Assembly: GCA_945859605.1 (NCBI GenBank)
Contig: OX243824.1
Span: forward strand, 6,438,537-6,502,536
Reading direction: 5' to 3'
Length of the DNA stretch: 64,000 nt
Source: Lumbricus rubellus
Taxonomy: Eukaryota; Annelida; Clitellata; Crassiclitellata; Lumbricidae
In this document: positions 25,001 to 37,100 of the stretch, piece after piece
How positions within the stretch are numbered: position 1 is the first letter of the stretch
Layout of the letters: each line of letters opens with the position of its first letter
The notes under the pieces: generated by a model
Databases searched by the model: none
What the model saw: the letters and a program-made list of their open reading frames with translations, nothing else
Told to the model about the DNA's origin: nothing
Position numbers and translations under genes: made by a program

Positions 25001-28000
25001 TCAGTATGTGACAATCCAGTTTCATTGTCTTGTCCTTCTTATGTTGATTATCGCTCTTTCCTCCCCCCCCCACCATCCGTAGCTAACCTAAGACTCCAAT
25101 GTCCAATTTAGACATCGTTCCCAACATGTTTTCATAGGTCGCATAATATATGTTATCATGAGAACATGGGTGGAGGATTTGGAATGAAACCTGACCTGAC
25201 CACTGGCCTTGTTTTCGAAATTACAAGAACTGAATGAGTTCTAAAATTTCAGTTCCTGAATGTATCATACCCTCCCCTTCGGAGAGACAGCCTGGTCAAA
25301 TTTCAAAGGTTCTGTGACATTTGTTGTTTTCAACTTTTGATCCCTCACAGCTAAATAATGCACAAACCTGCAACAGAATGTCACCATCCATCATGGCCTT
25401 CATATATTATGTGCACTATTCAACCTGTAGCCGTGTCCTACTAAATCGATCCTCTTCAGTATAACCTTACTTACATGTACATGTATATTGTCTATCATCC
25501 ACTACTCTTGTTTTAAAAATTAACTGTATAGAGAAGACTTTATTCTAAACTTAATTTGTCACTTTTCTTTCCCATCAGAAGAAATACACATACGCTCAAA
25601 CGCTGCATAAACTGACTGTTTTCTCTGCAATAAAGTGTGTCCTTTTCTTGTAGATTTTGTTAATTGATTTCTTTTTGATATGATTACTTGAGGTGTACTT
25701 CAATTTTTATTGTGGATTTATTCATTCATTCAAGTATTTATATAGCATATGTTCAAGGAAACTACTCAGAGGTGCTTTCGACTCCATAAAGGCCAAAAAG
25801 AACAGTCTTTAAGTGCTTTTAGAATGTGTCAGAGAGTGGCCTTAGCAACATGTACATATTGGAATGATGCTTTATTGGTCTATATCTTTGTTTGCACAAA
25901 GTGACTTTGATTTTATTTGGGTTCAGCGAGTGCCTATCGAATTCCTGAATCAGAGGCTGACCTGCCCCAGATACCAGTTCATCCGATTGGCTACGACGAT
26001 GCTAAAGTTCTTCTAGAGTATGTTGACCTCTTCTGACCTACACTGAGAAATGAAATATCATATTTGTTTTGTGTTTGTGTTCCAATTTAAGTGTAATTTT
26101 ATGAAAATATTAAAGTTTATGGAAGTATGCAAATTTATGGAAATTCGTGGAAATATGCAAATTTTTGGAAGCACATAAATTTATAGAAGCATGTAACTTT
26201 ATGTATATGTAACTTTATGGGAATATGTAAATTTATGGAAATATAAAAATATATGTGAAAAGATAAGTTTATGGAAACCAGTAAGTTTATTGAAAATGTG
26301 TAAATCTTTGGAATTATGTAAATTTTTAGGTCTGTACCAGGTATATGCAGTTTTAGACAGCTATTGTGTGTTCAATAATTTTGCATTTGGACATTTATAT
26401 AGCACATGAAGCATATACATAAACATTGGGCATACATACATATGGATTTACTTTGTTGAAATTTCCTCATTTCACAGAGGCATGACCGGAGAGGAGGTTC
26501 CGAATAAGTGGAGAGGGAGACTGAACATTACCTACAGACTCGGACCCGGTTTCTCTCAACCCGATAGGTCAGACTCAGCTTCTTTGTAACATTTCTTTAA
26601 ATCATCTGTATTTCATTCATAACCAACACACAATGGACATTGGACAATGCAGAATAATACCAAGAAAGCTTGACCATCATTGCTTAATCTTGACATCTCC
26701 GAGGAGGCGACCCACCCCAGGAATGGAATTCCTTCAGAAAATTTCAGAGCTGATGCTTTTACATCCATATTGTAGTACATGAACAGTTTTACTATTATTA
26801 TGATGAAAAAAGAGTTGTGGACTAAAAGATTGAAGAAATCAATGACTCACTAAAAAGAGGTCATCACATTTTAAAGACCAGAATTTACAGGGATTTGTAT
26901 ATTTAATTGAATTTTTAACACAAAGACTGAAAAAGATTATCAGGAAAAAATTACAACAGACAAATGGGTGAACAAAGGGTGTTGCCTGGCCTCAACGCTG
27001 TTTTCCCTAGAGGTCAGTTGTCGTCCGCCCGAATGACCATTGTCCTACCCACCCCATAAACCTGAATTCCCCCCACCCCCGAGCAGGAGGAGTAGATTAA
27101 ACACTGCTTGATCATAAAAACTGTGGGGAGAAAAGATCATGTAGTAACTGCCCTCTTCTGCTAAAGTCCGAAGACCGAAGTGGTGAAGTCTTTGATTGTT
27201 CGACCTATTACTGCTTCTCCGAATTAGGGTTTATCTTCTGGGTGAAAGTTTACAAAGTAAATAAACTTGACCTTTTGTTTTCGGTCTCGCTAACTGAAAT
27301 TAAACCATTTAGACCAGATATAATTATATATATATATATATATATTGTCCGGTATTATGCTATAGTCTTGGTCTGTCGGTCTAGTAGACAAGCATGCATA
27401 TATAAAAATTTATATATATATATTTGAAATATTATATGCACATGTATAGTTGTATACATAATATATGCATATAATTTATATATATGATTACGTATATAAC
27501 TATAGATTATAGATGCTTGTTGTTTATGGTATCATGTCAAGGGAGAAGGAAGGGAATAAGGAAGGGAGGGAAATGGGTGAAGAGGGGATGGTCACCACCA
27601 CAACCACTTTGTGGGAAACAAAATTACATTGGCATCCTGTGCCCTAAGTTGCACATCTGATTGGTCTGCACTGCAAACAGCACTTTAAAAATTTCTAAAT
27701 ACAGTACAGTTGTTGAAAAGCACTATTTGCTGGTAACATTACTAAGCTGCAACGGAACCCAGTCCTGAATCGTTTCTTTACGTTATAGTGCTCAGACTTT
27801 GCAGTTACTGTTACAATAATTATTGATGTAGGTGCATTGTTTGCAGATACATTCAAATGAACATCTCCACTCGTCCGTATCGTGCGACCATTCAGAACAT
27901 CATTGGGTTCATCGAAGGCGCTATAGAACCAGGTCAGAGGTCACGTAGAACTAGGTCATAGGTCACTTAAGTCTTGACATGCAAGGAGGAGGTAGAAGAA

Positions 28001-30594
28001 AGTTGAGATGATGAACCAGAAAAGAGAATCCTATGCATCATGGAGGAAAGGGCATTTTTCCTCTTGTTCGGGGTGCAGGATTTTTTATTTTATTTTGTGG
28101 GTCGTGGTGGTGTAGTGGGTATGTTCGGTGCTTTGCAGCCGGAGAGTTGCAATTTCGAATCCACTTCAAGCAGCCTCGTAGGGACCTTGGGCCAGTCCTT
28201 CACTCGCAATTGCTCAGCGCTTCGGCGTGAAACTGAGGAGCGCTTCTGAGTAGAAATCTTGAATGGACGTTGTTGCAAGTGCACATGCATACTCAATAGG
28301 AGGGTCCAATAATAGCAAAGGAGCTAACTTGAGCAATAGAGGTCTTAAATCATGGGACAGAGAAGTCACAGTGGTCCAGATACTGGAGAGGATGATGAGA
28401 AGATACTGAAAGAGGAGAATCAGGTGCAGCGGGTCATTAGTTAATTGTTAATTAATTAATTAACTACTGGTTTAACTTTTTGCCTGTTGAATATGCTAGA
28501 AAGGCACTATATATATAAATTATGTTGTTTTGCTGTTTGTTTCAGATCGGTATGTGATGATTGGTAATCACCATGACGCCTGGGTTTTCGGTGCGGTTGA
28601 TCCGTCAAGCGGAACGGCTGTTATGCTCGAGTTGTCACGCGCATATGCAAAACTTGTGTCTGAAGGTAGATAATTCTAGTGCTAATTGTGCAAATTTCTG
28701 TCTGACTTTGTTGTTTCTTTTTCGGGCAGTTACTGAGCGTTAAGTTATGCTGCGAGATTACAGTAACTACTAGATTACTGGGAAACACTGTAAATTTGTA
28801 TTTGTATTTATGACAATTTCTGTAGCATCGTCGGTAGCAAGCTACTTCTAGGATGCTTTGCATATACTGTCAGCTTTCAGTGTTATAGATTATAGTTAGA
28901 CTGAAGGTGTAGTTTTAAATCTTTTACAGTTTGTGACATTGTAGGTTGTGTAGTTGCTATAGTTATAATGAAAACAAGGTAAGATAAAAAGATAAGAATA
29001 TTCTTTATTTAATAGACCAATTGCTATCTGAGTTTTGGTGTACAGACATGGTAATAACATATAATTCAATTAATTGACCAAGACAGTCAGATGTTAAAAA
29101 CACATTTTGCTAGATTCAGAAATAAAAAAAATTTGTATAGCGCCTTAACATGGCTGAGATTAAAGTAAATGTTGTTTCACATGTGTTCAAGAAATCAAAG
29201 ACGGTATAAATATTAGGGTATAGCAAGAAAAATGTTTTGGTTTAAAATGAACTTTGGGATAATTTCAAAGGTTGCTCTAGACCCATAACATAAGTATTAA
29301 AGTAAAATTGTATCAAATTTATTCCATCTAACTTTGCCGCCGAGCACCTCAAGTTTAGTCTATTTTCGCCTGTTAAAAGCTATGCATAAAAGACGCGCAC
29401 TGCACAAATGCATTATTGAGAATGGCGCTAAAATAGTCTTTCCTCATTGGGGTGGTTTCTAGTGCGCTAGAAAGTGAACAATATTAATTTAAAAGGGCGA
29501 TGATATTTTCTTAAGCTTAAAATATTGCTATAATTTCTACTTCTGTGAAGAAAATTATCAAATTTCAATAGTGTTATTTTAATTGCTCGAAAGTCGCAAA
29601 GTGTGGTAGGCCTATATTGGAATAACTTCAGGGCCTTGGCGTCAAAGTTAGTTAGCATGCCAGAAACATAACTTATATTCCAGACACTATCCTATGCATA
29701 GAAGCACCAAATAAATTTATGCCAAATACAATCCATTCTTGTTGCTACTATATAATAAAAATTTTGAGTGAAACGCATTGTCAGCATATGAACATTTTGT
29801 AAAGAGTAGTTAAGGACCACAAGGTTTTTCAACCTTAATGATTTTCTTCCATTTTTTAAGTTAGAATAAAGCATCGGAGGACAGTCCATCAATGACGTCA
29901 CGTGACTGGAGGGGAGAGGGTCACAAGTCTGTGACGATTTGTGACGGTTCATTGCTAGATATCATATGACTTTTTGTTTTAACGTGTGACGAGGGATCAA
30001 AGGGGATCGCCCTATGGTGTGTGACGTCGTTTATGGACGACCCCTTGTTTGTAGCTCATAGATGTCGGAATTGCCAAACACATTTACCTGCCGTGCCATA
30101 AAATGTGGCTCACAATATTACTATGTTTAGGCCTAATTAGGCCTACTACTGCAGATAAGAAAATAGTCAAATTTCAGCAGTATTAATGCAATGCTCAATA
30201 GTGCGGTATACTTGAATAACTTCAAGGACATGGCGGCAAAGTTAAGCAGCACGTCAGAAACAAAATTTCTATACCAGACACTATCTAATAGATAGGAGTA
30301 ACAAATTATTATATCCCAAACATAATCCTTTCTGGTCACTACACCCTAATAAATATGTCTGTTTGAAAATTACTCTTGAGTCTTAACGACGATTTACAAG
30401 TGTCCACAGATGGCAAAATCTTCATTTGTTTGGTTGTTCTTCATGTGCGCTTTCTCGGTTAATTTTTCTTGGGAATTTTTACTTGGGTGACCCTCCCCCA
30501 GCAGGATGTTCATCTCTTTAGGCCCCCTTTGTAGCCAATGCATGTATATTTTCTACTTTTGCTGTCATCTTGTTTTCTGGTTGCAATAAATTGA

Positions 30595-30625
<31 letters not shown>

Positions 30626-31105
30626 TCGATAGGCTGGCGACCTCGACGTACAGTCGTGTTCTGTGCTTGGGGAGGAGAGGAACAAGGAATTATCGGGACA
30701 CGAGAATGGGTTGAGGTGGGTTGGGAAAAGAAATATTACCAGTTTGTTCTGCCTACTATAATGTTGTCATGTTTCGTTTAATTTTCGCTATTTAAAGCCT
30801 TATTTATCTCATTGAAGTTTTAACTTTCTAAGTCCTATGCAGACTTTTAAAGGTTGAAAGATGTTTTAACTTTGCATGAATAATACAATAGGTGGCGATA
30901 TTAATGATGATGATGGTGGTGATGATGAAGATGACGGACGATGATAATGATGAAAAGGATGATGATGAATATTAGAATGATAATAATGAATAGTAGAATG
31001 ATGATGATGATTAGTAGAATGATGATAATATTGGTGGTGGTGGTGGTGGTGTTGTTGGTGGTGGTGATGATGATGATGAATGTGATGATGATTATGATGA
31101 CGAAA

Positions 31106-31148
<43 letters not shown>

Positions 31149-34100
31149 CAGCGGTGTTGGTGGTCGTGGGGGTGGTGGTATGATGAATAGTTTAATTATC
31201 GCAGGTACAATTTTCTTTGTAATAAAGGATTTTATCTTATCTCTGATGTTCAAGGTTGTGGCGGTGGTTACGATGATGATGATAACTATGGTGATGATGT
31301 ATATATCGCTATGTTTTTTTGGTCATTTTTCAGAACTTTGGTCATCTGCTTGGGGACAGAGCTGTGGCCTACTTAAACGTGGATTCTGCTGTTCAAGGTC
31401 ACAACCTTTCCTTGGAGTTCTTGATGACTGTTATAATTTAGTGTGTGTATGTTTTTGTGTGTGTGTGTGCATGCGCGCTCGCGTGTGTGTGTGTGCGTGC
31501 GTGTGTGTGCGTGCGTGTGCGTGCGTGTGTGTGCGTGCGTGTGTGTGTGTGTGTGTGTTTATGCATATATACATGCAGTCATATTCAACATTATTTTGCA
31601 CTTTTCTGTTGAAGTATTGCTGTTAATTTTTATTTTAGTACTAGCTGTACCCGGCCACGCGTTGCTGTGGCAAAAAAGATCCTCCCCTCCCCCTCCCCCT
31701 CCTTCTCTCTTCGGCCCGCTCCTCCCCCTCCCACTCCCCTCCCACTGACCCTCCCCGTCCACCTCCCCTCCCCCTCCCTACCCCTCTCCTCCCCACCCTC
31801 TTCGTCCCGCTCCCTCCGCTTCTTTCCTCCCTCACACCGTCCGGCCCAAGAATGGTGAAGGCCGGAAAATTTTCGACTCGCTTATGACGTCACGGCAAGC
31901 GACCTCATGCATGCTTCGTCTGTCTGGTCAGTGTGTTTTGGGTCAATGCAGCGCGGTTGTTGAATTTGCAAATGGAGGTCGAACGGAATTCAAAGTTCAC
32001 TTTTTGTGGGAAAGATTGCGTTTTTTCGAAAGAAAAACATAATACAACACGGTTCTATTGGAATGGAAGGTTTTGTCAAATTTTCGAAACAATCTTTCCG
32101 TTAGTTTCGAGAACACTCATAACGAACTATTGGAAAGTTTCATTTTTATATTTAGGCTATAGATTAACTGATGACTTTTCTAAGCTGTTTTAATTAATTA
32201 ATTAATCTACTTGAAAATATGGATTTGTTTGTGATTGTCTTGACGATTCCTTCTTTTTCCATTTCTGCTCTTTCTTCTTCGATTTGTGTCCGTCTGTATA
32301 ATTTGCTTCCTACCTTATTTTGTTCTTTCTTTCTACAGTCATTTGTTCATTTCATTGTTTGTCCTATTATTTGTTTGTAGGAAACTTTGCTTTGAGAGCC
32401 AGGGCTCTTCCTATGCTGAAACAAGTACTTTACGACGTTGCAAAAACGGTAAACAATTACTGACTTGGTCTTCAATATATATTATGTTGCATGTATGGTG
32501 TAAAAGTGTTATGATGTAATCAGTTTTGTAGCTTTTATTTGTGGACCAGACTATTTGGATGAATATGATGCAGGCATACGAACTGTTGCACTTATGCATT
32601 ACTTACAAATTTGTTATAAAATTGAGGTTTTGGGGATATTTCTATTTTTTATCCCTGAGCAGTGCTTTTTTGTACTGAGAATAATTTATTGGTGTGGCTG
32701 AACAAGGTCTGCTTTCTGTCTCTGTCGTTCGTACCTCAACTAGACACAGCCGTGCTTTCTTCGTAGTAGTCCATCAACCTGGCATTACCTCCCCTTCATG
32801 CTCCGCTCCCTTTCTAGAGCTCTTTCTCAGACATTCATCTCTTTCTCTCATCCTATTTGATTTTGACTGTGCTGGGTATGGGAGCGCCACTGAGTAGCCC
32901 CTTCAGGCTGCTGTACTGAATTATCATAATGAATAAATAAGTTTTGAATTGTTTGCTTCCAGATTCCAAATCCGGACGTTGCTGAGCAGAATCAAGGCCG
33001 ACTCACAGTCTACGACACGTGGTTGCGTCGATATCCGGAGAAGGACTGGAATAACAAACCCACCGGAAAACCGAGGCAAGATCTTAAATCTCGCTGACTA
33101 AATATTGCATCACAGATTGCTTGGCTATGTTATCGATATTGGATTTTTAGAAAGAAATGTATTTACTCAAATTTAGATTCAGAGAAGGCTTTTGTATGCT
33201 TTTTGAATGATTTAGCAATTATAACAATAATTTTTAGAGCGTGATTAAAGCAAATTGATTACTTTACGCTTTAGCTGTTAAAGTCCTATGGCTCGATCTT
33301 CCACAGCGCTGCATAGAAGTTTTGCTATGGTTGGTCTGTCTTTCTGGAATAAGTTACCTATTAGTCTCCGTAATGAACTTCTTTGTCTTTCTTTGCCCTT
33401 TTTCCGCAAGCGTTTGAAAACCATTCTCTTTGATTATGGTTTGGTGTCAGGTCGGGAGCGCCTCTGAGGAGTTCTCTTGAGGTGGCGCTATATAAACGTT
33501 CAATTACAATTACAATACAATTGTGTACTAAAAACCAAATGGGAACCAATTCCACACATCATTTAAGTGTAAAATAAATTATGTTTAATCTGTGTTCATG
33601 CTGTAAAGAATGGTTTTTGAGGTCTTCATATTGACATTCTTAAGACCAGAAAGAAACCCGTTGGTCTTTTTCTTGTACTTGAGGTGTTGGTTTGAAATCC
33701 TGCAGTTCTGGTCATGATTTCCATCCATGCGGTTTTGATCTTGGAATTTTTACCTTGCTTACAACACTGCTCCCTATAGGTTGTCAGATTTGAGCTCGAA
33801 TTGATAGCAATTTTTGAAGGTATAATTATCTACTAATTAATATAACTGAAGGATGGATATCCTGTGTAAATTGTTTTGAAAGCTAAGTCGATTCTAGGTA
33901 CTGTAGTTATCTTCTGTCTTCGTTAATTGCGTAGATTATTTAAGAATTCGAATGCTTCATTTGACAGAGTGCCGGTCCTTGGCTCGGGAAGTGACTTTGC
34001 TCCGTTTATCGGCAAAATCGGAGTGACGTGCGCTGACCTACGTTTTCATTTCGACGAATCTCTGCGCATTTCGTCGTATCCGCTGTACCACTCCGTCTAC

Positions 34101-37100
34101 GAGACGTTCCATCTTTTTCAGACTTACATCGATCCCGAATTTAAAGTTTGTATTTTACTCGATGTGCATCTGTTGTATCCAAACACTTACTGAAGTAAGT
34201 TTGTTTGTATGTGCACTTGTTATAGCGCCCCTTGACTCTCACTGAGATCCGCTACTGACAGCAATCGAATTTGGCGACACACCATGCAATCGTCTGTGTC
34301 TTGAATAATCTCTTCAAATCTCCACTCTTCCGCAGCTCACCGAATATTTGTAGTCTTAAACATGAAATATCTGTGAAGAGCCAAAGACAAGCATGGACAT
34401 AATATTATAGATGATAAATCTATGAATAATTAATATTCATAGGGTAATTCATATTTACAGGGTAATTAATATTCATAAGGTAATTAATATTCATAAGACA
34501 ATTAATATTCATATATTAATTAATATTCATAAGGTAATTAATATTTATAAGATAATTAATATTCATAGAACGATTTATATTCATAGGGTAATTAATATTC
34601 ATAAGATAATTACCTTTGATGCTGAAACAAACTAAGGCAAGTAGAGATAAAACGTCAAATTGTTGTCATTATGTTGTCACCTGGTCACCTGGTGCCGTCA
34701 GCTTCTGCAGCTCTGGCGATATCCCTGATGTATCCTCTCCAGTTGATCCTCTCCCTAGTCGCCTCTCTTAGCTCCTCCAGTCTCATGCCAGACTTTTCCT
34801 GTACCTCATCCAACCATTTCTTCCTTGGCCTTCCACATCTTCTCCTTCCCTCACCGCATGCCGTCATCAGCTCCTTTTCCAAACCATTAGATCTCATCAC
34901 ATGGCCGAAGTAGCTCAGTTTCCTCCAAGTTGCTGTTTGCTGCAGTGTCTCCTCCCTCTCTATTCCGAGCTCCACGCGCACCGATTCGTTAGTTCTCTTC
35001 TCCGTCCATGAAATCCTTAGCATCTTTCTCCAAATTCACATCTCACATGCATTGATTTTCTTTTCCATATCCCGTGTCTTTGTCCATGTCTCGCATCCAT
35101 ATAGGACCACTGGGAAGATCAGTGCTTTTACCAGTCTTTTCTTTGTTTCCCTGCTCACGTATTTATCCTTCCAAATCTTTTCCAGACCGTTCATTGCCGT
35201 TTTCCCCATTGTTACCCTCCTCCTTATTTCCATATCACTTCTTCCCTCCTTCTCTATCATAGATCCCAGGAATGTGAAGCTCGATACTACCTCTATCGTT
35301 TCTCCATCCACCTCAAAGTTTTCCCATGTTGCAGTTGTCATAACCTTTGTTTTCTTTACATTGAAGTATAGTCCCGCCTTTTCGCTTTCCTTCCTGACTC
35401 TTCTTATTAACTCGACTAGGTCGTCCCTCTTACCCGCCAATAATGTCGTATCATCGGCGTACCTCAGATTATTCAGTATTTTCCCCGCTATCCTTACCCC
35501 CTCTGTTGCCTCCTCCAATCCAGCTCTCCTCATAATTCTCTCGGCATACAGATTGAACAGGAAAGGGGACAAAATGCACCCCTGCCTCACTCCTTTCCTT
35601 ATTTTAAATTTACTCGTATCTCCATATTCAGTTCTTATCACCGCCTCTTGATCCACATAAAGACCTTTTAGTAGTTTTACCAGATGTAGCGGTATTCCCA
35701 TCTCAATCAATGTCTTCCACAGTAACGTATGGTCTATGCAATCAAACGCTTTGCTGTAGTCTATAAAACACATATGCACCTGTTGACCGTATTCCCTCTG
35801 TCTCTCCATAATCCACCTTATATTGGCGATGTGATCGCGCGTTCCTCGCGCCTTCCTGAATCCCGCTTGGTTGGCTGGTAATTCCCTTTCGATTGTCTTC
35901 TCCATTCTTTTGTGTATTATTTTGAGGAGTATTTTGCATTATGTTGTACTTTAAGATATCAGGTTTTTATTGGCTTTCTTGTAAATGACATTGTGACAGT
36001 TCTCAGCTGCTCTTGGTCAGTTCTGGGGTGAGCTTGCCCGGCGTCTGGCTGACCACACAATTCTGCCGATGGGGATCAAGGATTACGGGCTTGCCATTGC
36101 AGGCTACTTCAAACAGTTTCAACTTCGATACGGTGCAATTCTCAGCAACAATAGCATCAGTTTAGGTAAGTTACATGCAAAGGGAAACTTTGCTTGGTAG
36201 TCTAGTTGTTACGGTGGTGGGCTGTTTATCGAGAGGGTGAGGTTCAAGTCCTCTAGGGCAGAATTTTCTATTGCACTCTACTGTATTTAGGAATTTTTAA
36301 AGTGCTGTTTGCAGTGCAGACCAATCAGATGTGCATGCTCCCAGTGCGAAGAACCCACCAGGGGGGCTGGGGGGAGGGGGTGAGAAAAGACAAGATTTAG
36401 GAAAGCAAAGAGAGGCAACAGGACCTCCAGTCAGAATTGTCGAGTGATCTGAGGGAGAAAGTGAGGGAATAAGGTGCCTAGTGTGAATTTTTCTTTCATT
36501 CGTAAGGATTTATATAGCGCCCCTTCAAGTCTTGGGGGCGATCCCATGAGGCAATATAAAAGAAGCAATGAAATCATGATCATAGTAAACTCCAACATTC
36601 AGCTGTGCCTCTTAAAAGCTAAGAGCAGGGCACCAGCCTATATTTTAAGTTCATTATTTTATTGTATTCAAGAGTACTGATCGTGCATTGGATTGATTTA
36701 CTGCGTTGCATTAAGGTGAATTTCCTTTCACTTGCTTAGATTATCTGCGAATCGCTGTGCACAATTTCTCACAAGCGTGCGAATCATTTGAGGAAAGACT
36801 CGGAAAAGCCAACACATCCAAGTATGTTGACATTTTTCAAGTAGAACATAACGACAACAATTTGATTATTTATCTTTGCCTGTCTCCGTATCTCGTCATT
36901 ATATTTGTCCATCTCTGCTCTTTGAAGTTTAAAGTATAAGAATCATAATCGTAAATTTGTATAGCACCACTTCAAGGTAAACTACTCAGAGGTTTTTCAA
37001 AATGCTCACAAATGCTTTGTTACAATAATCTATGTCTTGTTACATTATTCAATGTCTTGTTGAATTACACTGTGAACATCTTTGTATCGGGTGTGTGCTT

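Noticed and set aside
34420..34612. CRISPR-like array
   Set aside because: The 18-bp units are directly adjacent without unique spacers, and the DNA is animal nuclear sequence.
35052..35651. 199-codon plus-strand open frame
   Set aside because: It is the antisense shadow of the RTE reverse transcriptase, which carries the conserved motifs on the minus strand.
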